NCBI RefSeq assembly: GCF_033958435.1
Contig: NC_134137.1
Location: 111,672,501-111,736,500, forward strand
From: Carettochelys insculpta
Taxonomy: Eukaryota > Chordata > Testudines > Carettochelyidae
Direction: 5' to 3'
DNA: 64,000 nucleotides
This document shows, in pieces, positions 22,957 to 35,160 of the stretch; positions within the stretch are counted from its first letter, which is position 1, and every line of letters starts with the position of its first letter. Made by a program: the position numbers and the translations under genes. The notes beneath the pieces were generated by a model that was not told where the DNA came from, searched no databases, and saw only the letters and a list, made by a program, of their open reading frames with translations.

Positions 22957-23152
22957 AAAACAACAGGAAGTCCTGTGGCAGCTCATAGACTAACAGATAT
23001 TTTGGAGCATAAGCTTTTGTGGGCAAAGATCTGATGAAGCAAGTCTTTGCCCAGGAAAGCTTATGCTTGGAAATATCTGTTAGTCTATAAGGTGCCACAG
23101 GACATCTTGTTGTTTTTGAAGATACAGACTAACTCAGCTACCTCTCTGATGC
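22957..23152. mobile_element. Penelope-like tail foldback, unit 2, with 12-bp target duplication
   Basis: It has the same architecture as the unit at 14336. A truncated minus-oriented tail (about 22957-23028) faces a longer plus-oriented tail (about 23029-23152) that runs through GTTAGTCTATAAGGTGCC to ACAGACTAACTCAGCTACC. TTAGATAAGACA flanks the unit (22945-22956 and 23153-23164). The junction holds CTGATGA (23031-23037), followed by a degraded stem II and GAAA (23055-23058). Confidence 0.85.
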
Positions 23153-23164
23153 TTAGATAAGACA

Positions 23165-24982
23165 GAGATTTGTGTAGGTTGCCTTTTACACATCAGCATT
23201 TCTCCACTGTTATTAAACAGCATTTTCTATGAGAGCAAAGAATTTCAGATAACCAGGGGAGCCGACACTTGCCAGGCTCCTGGACAAAGCGTGTTTGTGT
23301 GGGGATGGCTCCACCTCCACACCCGCCCCCAAAAGGGAAGGGGCCTCAAGCAGAAGGGGCAAGGCTGAGGCCAGCTTCCCTCAGACAGCCTCAGAAGTGC
23401 CCAGAGTGCTCTGTGCCACACCACCCTCCCCAGTGTCCCATAGTGTTGCCAAGAGTACGCACTGCGTGACTCCAGTGGTGATTTAAAGTCCTGAGGCTTG
23501 AGATACTGCTACAGTAGCAGTGGTGGTGGCCGGGAACTCTGGGCCTCTTTTAATTGCAGGGCCCCAGGGAAACTGCCCCCCTCACCCATCCCCAGTTGGC
23601 TGGCCTGAAGAGGACACTGTGGTGAGGTAAATGGGAGTAAAAGGCAATGCTTTGGTAGCTATTAAAAATACAATTTTTGTATTGATTAACAGAGTTTTAT
23701 TCTTTCTTCAGAAAAAATGCTCAGGTGTTAGAAGAATATCTTTTAAAATGTGGGTGGATTAACATCTCAGTCTTTAATACTGTTATCTCCTGCTGTGGGT
23801 GGCTATCTTTTTAAAAAGATGAAAGAACGTTAAGTCTCACTCCAATGATGCTTTTTCTTTTCTGACATACTTGTGAAGGATATATGACATTTATTATCAG
23901 TGGCCTAAAGAGAAAGATCTTTGAAACTGCAGATAAAGTTAGATGATAATTCTAAATATCCCCCCACAGACTTCTGGACAGTGTTATCAGAAAGTTATTT
24001 TTGTCTCCATTATACCGTAAAGGTAAGCACAGATTATTTCTCAGATTATTGCAATGATTTCTAACATTGCCGGTGATGATATTTCTTTGTTCCTAACATT
24101 TCTTATAGCAGAAGAATAATTGTCCAAAAGGAATCTATTAGAGGCTTAGATGACTTTTCTGAGAAAAGTTAGCAGGGAACAATCTTTCTGACTGATGATT
24201 TATTTTGTCTTAGAGGCATGGTCTGGCTGACCAGGCTGTGAACATTTCAACGACTAGGCTGGTGGGTCAATAATTTTAAAGCCCATTTGAAGTTTGCATA
24301 GTCAGCCTTGACACTTAAACTATTCAAAAGGGTCAGCCTTCTGTTATCAGAATAGGAAAAGGGCATTGATGTAACTTACCTGAACTTTTTATTTTGCTAC
24401 CACCTTTTTAACTTTTCACTTGATGCTTTAATCCAGTCCCTTCATTCTCCCTACTTTTGTCCATAGAAACCTTGTTCTAAATCAAGTCCTGGGGCAAGCA
24501 TGCTATGGCTTCACTGACATTAAAGGAGTTCCACCTGCTTTTATCAGCTGAATTCTACCCTATTTTCATGATAAAAATCAATATACTAAAACCTACAGTA
24601 TGACATGTTCTGTTCTCCGTAACTCCTTTCCATCTCAACAGTTTCTCTTACTTATCCTATGCTTCCTGCTTTTCTAGGCAACACCATGTTTACTCCCTTT
24701 ATTTTTTATGTAAACTTGCAAATGTTTTCCGAAAATCTAAATGCATTAATGCATGTGCTGAATTTCATTTTGCAGTGAAGGAAGTAATGTCTCCTTAGAA
24801 GTCCATGAAGTTAAATGTGCTACCTGATGTAACATGTCTAAATCCATTGGAAAAGTCAATGAAATATTAACTCCAGAGAAGGAGGGTAACTAGAAAGCCC
24901 ACGAATGCACACACTGTGCAGTTTTTACACTGCTGGAAGTTAACCTTTATATATTACAGATCTTTGAGAGGTTTCTGGAATG
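23165..24982. other. GC-rich patch 23220-23640, otherwise nothing recognised
   Basis: The patch 23220-23640 is much richer in C and G than its surroundings and may be another non-autonomous DNA element, but I cannot define ends. The remainder is AT-rich without features. Confidence 0.35.
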
Positions 24983-25115
24983 AAGGTGACCAGATGTCCT
25001 GTTTTTAAAGGGGCAGTCTTTTATTTCAGCTCCCCCTCACCCTGCAAACACCCTGACTTTTTTTAAAAAAAACATTGTCCAATTGTCCTGTATTTTCTGT
25101 CTATCCCCTCCTGTC
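24983..25115. mobile_element. Fragment of the hAT-like family at 17824
   Basis: It starts AAGGTGACCAGATGTCCTGT, close to the left end of the element in PLE1. No matching right end or duplication is evident. Confidence 0.45.
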
Positions 25116-28100
25116 AGTACTGGTGGGGCCTGCTGCTGGCTGCATCCTCAGTCATCAGCTGCTCTCCCACCAGTGATGTTTGTGTGCATGTGTGTGTGTG
25201 TGTACGTGTGAATGAGAGATAGAGTGTCCAGTGGCTGATGGGACTGGGAGTGCAAGGCTGGTGGTTTGGCATAGCTGCAGCGTTCAGAGCCAGACACTTC
25301 CTTTGCTTGCTCATCAGTGCAGTCTGTGCTATAGTGAGTCCTCTTCAACCCACATCCTACCTCCAGCCAAGAGTGGCAGCTTGCTGCAATTGTTGGTGAG
25401 TGGGGGCTGGCAGTGGCCAGTTGCATGTCACCTCTGGACTGTAGACACACCCTCAGCTTTCATATTAAAACTGTTTCAAGCCCACAGGTTTGTAGAGAAA
25501 AGGCTGAAAACATGACCCAAGTGTATCCTTAATGCTCAGAAATCAAAGACACAGTAAAAAGACCCAAAATGAATGGTTTATTTCTCTTTTATCTCATTAT
25601 TTTAAAGTAGTTGTGTGATTTTTTTATTTGGCTCCTGAGGTTGGTCCACATAGGGTTGGCTTCACTCTCAGGACAAAGAAATTTGCATTAACATAACATC
25701 TCTCGGAGCCTAAGTTTAGTTTTTTGCTATTCCTGGGAATTAAGGAGGAGACAGCAGGTAGCAGGAGATTACGGAGTTAATGGAAGGTTGTATAAATTAT
25801 GGATGATACAAGTGGTATGTAGACACAATATTTTTATTTCTGGGTAGCTAACATGTTTTGTTGTTCAAAGAAGTATATGGCCATCTAATACAAGGGTGCT
25901 GATGTAGGCCTGGCATACTATGGGATCTGGGTTTTCCTTGACATCACCTCCTTTTTTGGTCCTCCAATCTTTATCCAGACAGATATTGAAAATATGAAAT
26001 ATTTCCCTGAGAATCTACATCCACTTCCATGGAAGTTATGGGAAAGGTCTGCCGAGAACTATTGGTGGTGTTGGACCTCAGAGTTGTAGAGGAATCCCTA
26101 GTGCAGTGTGTCTCAGACTGGAGGGGGGCTCACCTCAAAAGGGTGAATGCAGGAGGGTCACTTGTAGGGTCCCCAAATGTTTGGGTTTTCCTGTCTATGG
26201 CCTCTTCTTTTGTCCTCTGACCTCCATCCAGGTGGACTTTGCAAATATGAAAAAATGCCCATGATTTTTCCTTGCCTTCAGAGCTGGGTGGCTGGAGTGG
26301 CCGCTGCCCAGCCTAGGAAATATTGTCATTGCCAGCAGACACACGGAAGGAAGGAAGGAAGGAAGGAACTGTGTGTGGTGCTGGTGCTGGTGAGTTTGCA
26401 AAGTTGCTGTAAGGAGAGGGGTCCCAAGAATGCCACCTTCAATTCTGTGCAGGGCAGGGCTAGAGAAGATTCCACCCTTATCTCTGCACTGCCTGTTGAG
26501 GTGGGTCTGATCTCCCCACCAAGAGTTTCCATGTACAATTCCTGTCGTAGTTTGGCCATACTAGGAGCTTCTAGCAGCACGGGGAGATTAGATTTCACAT
26601 AGATTTCATAGGTAGATTTCATAGTCCATGACACATTTTTCACAGCTGTGAAATTGGTAGGGCCCTAGTCAGATTCTCGGAGACCTTTTTCCCTGTAATT
26701 GTCTGCACTTGATGCTAGACTCCTTTGGAACATTATGGTGATGCTATGAACACCAAGAGGAGATTTTCATTGCATGTTGTGTTTCTTTTCTTTCCAGCAT
26801 CATGGATTAAGGGCAGTGGCAGCACAAGCTCAGGTTCTGGTAGAAAAAAGGTATGATGAGCAGCACTCTTGAGCTTTTCAATTCTTCAGTAGGTTTGTGT
26901 GGTACAGCCTCCATCTTGCTTTCTTCCCTGTATGGAGGATTTCACCATCAGCTGACCTTGTCCTGTTTATAACCTTAAATGATCCCAGCAACTTGGCCAG
27001 CCGTTTCCATTCAAGGTTGGCAGCAACAACAAACTTTCTCCTCATTTAAATGTTCACCTTTGGGCCCATTGTTGTCACCCAGTTCCTGGGTCTTAGATTT
27101 CAGCACATTCTCATGCTACAAACCATCAGGGGCTCCAAGTTTTCCATCTGACAGAACAAAGATTATACCATATTGGTTGTTCCAGGGCCTAGCTCCTCTC
27201 ATGCCTTATGGGGCTGCCTCTCATATAACAGCTTGGATAAGGGTAGGCATGGGATCAAACAGGTTGAGTGATGGCGATCTGAGGCCTTGGCCCTCTGTTC
27301 TCTCACTAATTGAGTTCCAGCTTAAGAGAGTGCAACACAATGTACAGTCCAATGTCCACACTTAACAAAAGAAATGCAGCTTGCCTCTTGCTCCTGTGAA
27401 GGGTTCAGGGCTTACCATGTCACTGCCCTCCTCTCCTCCCCAGTGGAGGGAAAGGGGGCTCTGGGTCCTGTTTTTGTTTGAATAAGAAAGAAAATTTAAA
27501 ATAAGGCAAGCCATTACCAAAGGTCTTTTGAGCAGTGTCCATTGTTGCTGCCTAAATCTGTAATAAAACTCTGAAAAGAACTATAAAAAAGTTAGGTCAC
27601 TTTTTGTATTATTTTTATTCTGTTCTTTATCCACACCATATTTGTGTGTGTGTGTGATATGAATTTCTGGAATGCCATACACAAATAAGTTTAAATTGTT
27701 GTGAAGTTACTAATCTTGTACCTGTGTCTAATTAGTAGATCTATACACTCAGACACACAGACACACATACACGCCAAGTCCGATCCATCAATAACATTCA
27801 AAATCTAATTTGAAATGTTTTGCATTTTATGGCCTTTAAGTCATTCTTAACTTGATTATGATGTAGATACGGTTGGTTTACCGTATCTGTTTTATACAAG
27901 GTCAAAAATGGAAAGCAGTTCCTCCACTGACATCCTATAAGGTCCCTTTGAACCATTCTTATGTTATTAGAAAGACTAAAATAAGTGAATTACAGCAGGA
28001 GCAGCAATAGGCACAATAATTGTCAGCATAGTAGTTTCTATTTTAACCCTGTTTTCAGTCACTGATAAGCTGACTTTCTGTACTGCACCTCTATGACATG

Positions 28101-29201
28101 GGAAGTGGGGTTGCACAGAGTCTGTGAGCCACTTCTATGACTTCCCAGTTCTTGGCTTCTTCCAGGATTCCTCTTCCATAATATAGTCCTCGGGGCCAGC
28201 CCTCTGCACCCGAGGTTTCAAGGGGGTTCTTGGTAGGTAGCCTATGGCAATCTATCTGTGAATAACCTAGGGAAAGGCTCACCCAGAAGGATATGCTGCT
28301 TTTAGGGCTTCTTTCAGCTGATTAGCCCTTTAATTGTACTGAAAGGAACTCACATGAGCCTAAAGATGCATATTTTGGGGTAAAGAATTCTGTATAAAAT
28401 CAGTGACTGGAAAAATAGACTTTTATCTGTAATATATAAAATACATTCTAGGTCACTTCTTTTATACTGATTTATAATACAAACATCTGGGAGTTGAAAA
28501 GCCACACCAACAAAGCCATTTCCTAAGTTTTGCAGGAACTACACTCTCTGTTAATGTGCACAAGAGAAAGGCTCATAACGGCTCAAACCTCCTAAACCGC
28601 ATGAGACAGGTGCTGACAAGCCAAACAGTGTAATTATTATTTATATCATAGTAGTGCCTGAAATGTGCTAGGAAATTTATAAGCACATTAGAAAGTACAG
28701 TTCCTTCCCCCAAACCTTTTCACATTACATCCTAATCCTTCAATAGATTGCACATGGGCTTACGTGTGCAGAGGGTCTTAATTCTGCCTGATGTAGGAAT
28801 GTATTTAAATTAGAGCTGTGCAACTGTGCAAAGGAAAAAAAAAAGATATTTTGGTTCACTGAAAGTTCAAATATAGTTTTGAGTCAAACAAGATATGTTC
28901 AACCAGAATTAAAATGGTTTCATTTTGATTAAGTATCTTTTTTAATTTAAAAGCTTTTTGAAAAAGCAATGAAATTTTGAAATCAAGTCATTTAAACTTT
29001 TACTGAAGCAACTCAGAAAAATTGTATTAATTTGAAAAATGTTTTGGTCATTTTTTGATGAAAGATAGCTTTGTTTGAAAAAAATCACAGAATTGTGATT
29101 GCAACGGTCTATAAGTATATGAACACATTCTATTTTTTAAATTAATATTATACAATACTTTTCCAGTTTACCAGCATGTGTGTAATCTGTTATTAATAAT
29201 A
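25116..29201. other. No gene recognised; scattered simple repeats
   Basis: It holds (TG)n at about 25186-25203, (GGAA)n at 26345-26369 and short TG and CA runs near 27643 and 27755. A possible DNA-element end, CACAGCTGTGAAATTGG, lies at about 26641-26657. The longer open frames (26177-26602, 26979-27365) have no motif and look like chance frames. Confidence 0.4.
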
Positions 29202-29203
29202 TA

Positions 29204-29519
29204 GGTTGATCCTCTTCAGTCCAGCACTCTCTTGTCTGGCAAAATCCATAATCCAGCATGATTTTATTTACCCAGATGTCCACTTATCATGGGTGTGGCC
29301 AAGTTTTCTGGGATCCCATAAAGCTTGTTTATAGCCACTAGCTCTGTTTCTCAGTGTTCTATGCTGCTATTTATTTACTACTAAATCTCATCTAGGAACC
29401 CAGCAAGCAGTGGAAGTGTTGGTACTGCTGTTAGACAATATTGACCTCCTGTGGTCTGGCAAATTCTCTCATTTGGCACTGATCAGGTCCCAAGTGTGCT
29501 GGACTAGAGAGGTTCAACC
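29204..29519. mobile_element. Mariner-like MITE
   Basis: 316 bp. The left end GGTTGATCCTCTTCAGTCCA and the right end, reverse-complemented as GGTTGAACCTCTCTAGTCCA, are inverted repeats. TA dinucleotides flank it at 29202-29203 and 29520-29521, as for Tc1/mariner. There is no coding capacity. Confidence 0.8.
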
Positions 29520-29521
29520 TA

Positions 29522-30017
29522 CATTTCTTTATGTGCATTTTAGTGATGTGTAGATATCTCTTGTTTTAGGTGCTATACAAACATCTGATAATAACACGGT
29601 CCCTGCATTGAAGAGATTGTGGTTTATTATTCTGTGTGTCATGCAGAATAGCTGAAACAGTATAAATCATGCTTAACGATTATAAAAATATGCAGCTAAA
29701 TTACATTTTCTCTAAGGAGCAAAGCAAGCTTCAATCTCAGTAATTGTGGAGGTCACCTAAACAGCAGAATTGCTGCATGGCAAAATGCTCTCTTGGGGAT
29801 TCTTGTAAAAATATGCAGGGGCTCAGGAAGGGCTAGAGACTACAGACATTCCCATCACCCTCACCAGTATAGTGCCTCAGTCAGGTGGACACAGATGTTC
29901 AAAAATGGCCCTGTAGCCACTGTAAAATTGGGGAAAGAAGTCTGCCTTTTGGTTCCCTATCTGTGCAGTGTCTATCCTGTGTACTCAAGACTAGGCTCTG
30001 GACCAGAGAGTTAACTC
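29522..30017. other. No gene or repeat recognised
   Basis: Spacer between two DNA elements with no supported feature. Confidence 0.4.
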
Positions 30018-30020
30018 TAA

Positions 30021-30441
30021 CGCTATGTCTAGACTATAAGGCTTTGTTGGCAAAATGTCCATTTTGTTGACAAAACCTGTGGAGCGTCCAGATTCCCAAG
30101 GGCATTCTGTTGGCATTTTTGTTGACAGCTGTACTCTGGTCACCACAAGGAAGGATGCCTTTGTTGACAGAAACATCAGCAAAAAGCTGGTCTGGAGGTC
30201 CAGGGGGCCTTTTGTCAACACAAAGGGATTCCAGGACACTGGGCAAACCTGTCTTCTGTGCTTATGGTTGGCTGTTTTGCCGATAGAGCAGCCGGGCGGT
30301 CTGGCTGCTGTCTGTTGACAGAGTGGATTGCTCTTTTGATCCGCCCTGCTTTCTGGCCGTGATCTGTCGACAGAAGTTTTGTCAGAAGATGTCTTCTAAC
30401 AAAAACTTCTGCCAACAAACACCTCTAGTCTCGACATAGCC
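30021..30441. mobile_element. TGTCGACA-type MITE C (Harbinger-like)
   Basis: 421 bp with inverted ends: CGCTATGTCTAGACTATAAG on the left, and the right end reverse-complements to GGCTATGTCGAGACTAGAGG. Internal TTGTTGACA, TGTCGACAG and TTGTCAACA motifs repeat in both orientations. The flanks TAA (30018-30020) and TGA (30442-30444) fit a decayed 3-bp duplication. The piece GGCGTCCAGATTCCCAAG-like at about 30083-30101 recurs inverted at 56281-56297 in Harbinger-3, so this MITE looks like a deletion derivative of that larger family. Confidence 0.75.
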
Positions 30442-30604
30442 TGATGAATAAAAATATCCCTAGTATTAGTATGAGTACAGAAGAATTGCCAAAAGGAATT
30501 ACAAGATGCTACAGATGTACATGTAAGGTTATAGAAAAATTGCCTGGCATTACCTTGCATTTAAGAGAGTGGATTTGATCATGTAGTAAAGGAACGTATC
30601 TTAG

Positions 30605-31869
30605 TTAGGGCTGTTGATTGGTTGTAGTTAACTCACATGATTAGCTCAAAAATTAACTGCAGTTAAAAGTAATTGTGATTAATCAGCTTTAATCACACTG
30701 TTAAACAAGAGAATACCAATTTATTAAATATTTTAGGTGTTTTTCCTACATTTTTAAATACATTGATTTCAATTTTTACACAGAATACAAAATGTAAAGT
30801 GTTCACTCTATACTATCATTTTTATTATGAATATTCCATGGTAAGAATGATAAATAAAAGAAATAATATTTGACATTTCACCTCCTGCAAATACTTTAGT
30901 ACACTCTCTCTACCTTTAAAGTACAACTTGCAAAAATGTTGTCATTTTGTTACTTAGTGATGGTCCAAAACAAGGTAAAACTTTAGTGCTTACAAGCCCA
31001 CTCAGTCCTACTTCTTGTTCAGCCAATTGCTCAGACAAACACTTTTGTTTACATTTATGGCAAATAATGCTGCCAGTTTCTTATTTAAAATGTCATTTGA
31101 AAGTGATAACAGGTGTTCACATAGAACTTTGATAGCCAGCATTACAAGACATTTACGTGCCGGATATGTTAACTAGTTGTATACCTCTTCATGCTTCAGT
31201 CAACATTCCAGAGGACACGCTTCCATTCTGATGACACTTGTTATACAAATAACATGTTAATTAAACCTGCAACTAAAGTTTTTGCGTGAGAATCATATGT
31301 CTGCTGCTATGTTTTGACTGCATTCTGCCATATTTTTTTCACTTATAGCAGTCTTGGATGATAATCTAGCGCATTTTGTTTTCATTGCAGATTTGACAAA
31401 ACACAAAGAAGGTACAAATGTGAGATTTTTAAAGATAGTTACAGTACTCAAACTAAGGTTTAGCAAGCTGAACTGCCTTCTACAATGCAAAAAGGACAAG
31501 GTAGAGTGTGCTTTCCGACATTTTAAAGAACAACAGTCCAATGAGGAATCTATGGAATCCAAAAAACAAAAAGAAAATTAAGTGTATGCTGGAAGCTTCT
31601 GACAAATATGAGGGAAACATACATTCATTGGTCCACACTGCCTTGAATTTTTATCAAGCAGAAACCTTCTTCAGCAGGGACACGTCCTCTGGAGTGGCGA
31701 ATGTAACAGGAAGGGACATATGAATCTTCAGCACATCAAACATGCAAATATCTCGCAATGCTAGCTACAACAATGCTTTGTGAATGCTCATACTCCTTTC
31801 CAGGTGCATTGTAAACAAGATGCAGGCAGCACTATCACCTACAAATGTAAACAAACATGTTTATCAGAG
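30605..31869 (+). mobile_element. hAT element with long terminal inverted repeat, left part
   Basis: Begins near TAGGGCTGTTGATTGG. A left arm of about 430 bp is followed by transposase relics. The segment 30865-31028 is the reverse complement of 37006-37190, on the far side of the Harbinger-2 insertion, sharing AAAACTTTAG, TCCTACTTCTTGTTCAGCCA and other blocks. The same arm sequence also encodes the transposase C-terminus on the right side, so coding overlaps the terminal repeat. Confidence 0.8.
31350..31869 (+). pseudogene. hAT transposase C-terminal part, broken
   Basis: Plus-strand frames carry FIADLTKHKEGTNVRFLKI, LKLRFSKLNCL, a charged linker (ESKKQKEN), a FYQAETFFSRD block and, near the end, a piece matching the hAT dimerisation helices (RCIVNKMQAALSPTNVNKHV). 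hAT transposases end in this dimerisation domain. The reading then breaks at the Harbinger-2 insertion and resumes at 37004 with the codons for NKK-stop (AACAAGAAGTAG). Several frameshifts make it a pseudogene. Confidence 0.7.
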
Positions 31870-32439
31870 TTCTGCTGCGTCTATAGCACAAGATAAATTC
31901 AAATTTCAAGGAGTTAGCTCAATATTAAAATGTGACTGTCTTCACACATAATACTGTTAACTCGATTTATTGAGCCATAATACCAATTACAAAATATTGA
32001 TATTACGGAATGGGTATAGCGTCAGTTTGAATTTCAAATCTCGAATCAAAGGAAGTGTGGAAGCACCATGTCCTTAATTTGCATTTGTTAGCCTCCAGAA
32101 ATTTCCCATATGTATCCCACAAAGCTGCATGGTGACCCTCCAAGTATGGCCACTTTGATGTGCACTGCTGTCACACGTGTAGGAAGAAGGTGAAACAAAG
32201 CCCACAAAGTTTTAATTGAATTTTAATTCAAATTCAAATTTAAATTGTAATTTAGCAGCCCAGCCCTGCAAATAAGAAGGGCGTCCATTATGAAACAATC
32301 TCTTTGCCCGTTGCATTGCACTGCATCAGCAGCCATCGCTCCACATCAGTAGCAATTTTCGGTAGCCCTGTATTGCAATCATAAGCACTCAGGGTAGCAA
32401 TCTGACTAGCATTTCTCAGGCTCACAAGAGAACCCCAGC

Positions 32440-34510
32440 TTGGACCCTTTAGGAGATTCTTGATCTCATTGCCATTTCGGGAGACTGATTGGTGGCAAAG
32501 AGACTTTGGGTGGCCAAGAGAAACAGGGCAATCTGTGATCAGATGGCACGTGAGGTGGCTGCCCGAGGTTACTCCTTGGACTCTGCAATGCTGGGTGAAG
32601 GTTAAAGAACTCTGTCAGTCCTAACAACAAATCCAGGAAGCCAATCAGTAAGTAGGGGTGGCTCCGCAGACCTGCTGCTATTATCAACAGCTGCACATAC
32701 GTATGGGGAGTGACCCCACCACAGAGCCCGGACTGAATTGTGACACTTACGGAGGCCCTAATATGGAGTTGAGGGTGAGCCCAGAGGAGGAGGGGGGTCC
32801 AGAGGAAGAAGGCAATGGAGAGGAGGAAAGGAGCGATGAGCAAGGGACAGAGGTAGTTGTTCCAGACAGCCTGGAGCTCTTCACCATCAACCTGAAACCA
32901 GTCCCCTCCATGGCAGGCCCCTCCATAGCATTCTTCTCCACACCAGGCCTCAATGGAAGTCCCAGAACTCCCTGGAGCAAGCGGTTTGGATGGGTATTTA
33001 TTCTGCATGCTAGAAGCGGGTTGAGGGTGGGTATAGCTACAAGAGTGTGTATAGGTACAGGTTTGCTAGTTGTGCTTCTGTGCCCCTCAGAATAGTGTGT
33101 TAATGTTTCTTGGGATGGAGCGCTTCTCCTTTATGGAGATCTTCTTGAAGGCCTCTTCCAGGCACTCTTGTATTTTTTGCATGAGGATCTTGGGCAGGCC
33201 TGACTTGTGGCTTCCACGGTACCACACCTTGACACGCCAGGCAACTAGATAGCGATCTGGTGTCATGGCACCACACAGCATTTTAGCAAATTTCCCAGGC
33301 TTTTGGTCACACAGCAGGAGTATCTGTCCTTTCTCCATTTCTGTTAGTTTTAGGAGAGTGATGTCTTCTTTAGCAACCTGAAGAAGTATGGGAATTCATA
33401 CCTGGTGTTTTTTGCTTCCTACCCCTTTACATTGACCTGCAGCAGCTGGTGGGTGCTTCATTTCCCACTCCACAACATGGTTTGCAGGCTCTGCAACGGT
33501 TTCCTCCCACACATCCATTTCCAACCAAAATTTCTTTTAATTTTTCGTGACTCCCCTGCACCACACCACTGCTGGACTCTGCTGTGCTTTTCCCATCCCA
33601 TGTCCCTTTACCCCAGCATTTCTTTTGCACCATTTCTTTGCATTTTCCAGGACTACATGGTGCCACATGGCTGCTGGGTTCCGATGGGTGCTTCCTGTCC
33701 CATGTTCCTTTCCCCACCATTTCTTTGCATTTTCCAGGACTCTCCATTGCCATACATCTGCCATGCTGTGCTGTGGTTTTCCCTTCCCATGTCCCTTTAC
33801 ATCCATTGTTTTTATTGTACATTGAAACTCCACAAGCAGCTATCCATTTTTCACTGCCTCAAGGCAACTGGCCAGGACACCTGGCTGCTGCCCCTTCTTT
33901 GCAGACCTTCCCATTCCTCCCAGAAGAGGACAGTTGCTTATAACTTACCATGTCCATAAAGCAATGTGCTGGATAAGTAATGACAAGTGAGGTATTATGA
34001 AATGTATGCTTACTCTCCCATCCTTAATAACCCACGTGTCCTTCAAAAGTATACTTTCAGTGATAGTACACACACAAACCCATTCATTGCACTTCATAGC
34101 ACATTATGTAAATTGTATCTTAATACTGACCTTCATTTGCCAGACCCAGTGCTCAGCATTGCAGAGAAAACCAGAAGACACAAAATATGCAAACAAGGTC
34201 TGATCCTGAAGCCCACGGAAAACACTGAGGCAGAGCACAAGAACCTGACAAAGGACACTGCTCAGTGGCATCACAGTTCAGCTGAGTGGCATCAGAGCCA
34301 AATAAACTTCAGCGGGAGAACGCTTGACCTCCAGCAGCAGCAACTGTCAAAGATGAGTGAGACCACGGCAAAGCAGACTGAGATCATGGCAAAGTAGATG
34401 GAGGTCATGGCAAATCTCATAACGCCTGTTATTGAGCAGATAGAGGTCCTGCAATCCCTGCTTCAGCTGAAGAGGAACTCCCAACCCAGCATGGCAGCAG
34501 CTGATACCTG
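32440..34510 (+). pseudogene. Myb/SANT-like ORF of Harbinger-2, split
   Basis: Pieces in order on the plus strand: at about 32455-32630 a SANT-type domain (EILDLIAISGD, RNRAICDQMAREVAARGY, a KELRQ-like helix region with a stop). At 32658-33095 there is DPTTEPGLNCDTYGGPN, an acidic EEEGGPEEEGNGEEE linker and LELFTINLKPVPSMAGPS. After about 1.1 kb without homology comes 34140-34510, with AEKTRRHKICK and a Gln/Met-rich coiled-coil tail ending in IEQIEVLQSLLQLKRNS. This order matches the DNA-binding partner protein of Harbinger elements. The gap could be an intron or an insertion. Confidence 0.6.
33548..33812. repeat. Minisatellite, about 87-bp period, three units
   Basis: Repeated blocks CATTTCTTTGCATTTTCCAG (33631 and 33718) and CCCATGTCCCTTTAC-like (33596, 33698, 33786). 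They create long overlapping open frames on both strands that should not be called genes. Confidence 0.75.
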
Positions 34511-34570
34511 CTAGCTGGAGTTCCCCGAAGAGAGGCTGCCTACCCCCCATCATCATGGTCACCACACACA

Positions 34571-34594
34571 GGGAGGGAGGGAGGGAGGGAGGGC
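34571..34594 (+). repeat. (GGGA)n microsatellite
   Basis: Six consecutive GGGA units. Confidence 0.9.
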
Positions 34595-34799
34595 AAGGCT
34601 ACCCTGCTGCTCCAGCCCCAAGGGCCACTGCAAAAGGCTCTTCAAGCACCCTTGAGAAGGCACCTTTTCTTGGCCACTTAAACCTCTCCCCCCCATGCAA
34701 AATAAAATCTTTCCTTTGAGTTCGGTGTGATTTCTTGTCCTACAAGTGTGTGGGGGGAACACAAATCAGAACTGGTGGGTGGGGGATGGGGGAGGCCTG

Positions 34800-35160
34800 C
34801 TGAAGGAACAGCTGGCCAGTGATACACCTTGGTCAGCAGAAGATGCGCAGCTGAGGGAACCGAGCAGGTTCAAGGAAGGAGAGTACCACTGAAGGGACAG
34901 CTGGCCAGTGATACTCCCTGGTCTGCAGCAGACACGTGGCTGAGGGAACCAAGCAGGTGGGGTGGAGGTGGGGTGTTGCTGAAGGCACAGCCAGCCAGTG
35001 ACACTCTCTGGTCCTCAGCAGATGCGCAGATGAGGGAACTGGGTGGATGGGGTTGAGGGGGGAGTACCACAGAAGGCACAGCCGGCCAGTGATACTCCCT
35101 GGTCTGCTGCAGACGTGTAGCTGAGGGAACCGAGCAGGTTGGGAGAAGGGAACTCTGAAG
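34800..35160. repeat. Minisatellite, about 90-bp period, four units
   Basis: Units start near 34800, 34889, 34979 and 35070 with the block ACAGCTGGCCAGTGATAC or a close variant, followed by CAGCAGA and GCTGAGGGAAC. Spacing is 89-91 bp. It lies downstream of the Myb/SANT ORF inside Harbinger-2. Confidence 0.85.

Noticed and set aside
26641..26665. Complete DNA transposon ending at the CACAGCTGTGAAATTGG palindrome
   Set aside because: I could not find a matching left end, so only a possible terminus is noted.
33405..33959. Overlapping open frames of 100-184 codons on both strands
   Set aside because: They arise from an 87-bp minisatellite and Pro/Cys-rich repetition, with no motif.
34800..35160. 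CRISPR-like array
   Set aside because: The units are about 90 bp, contiguous and degenerate without unique spacers. In a eukaryotic transposon this is a minisatellite.
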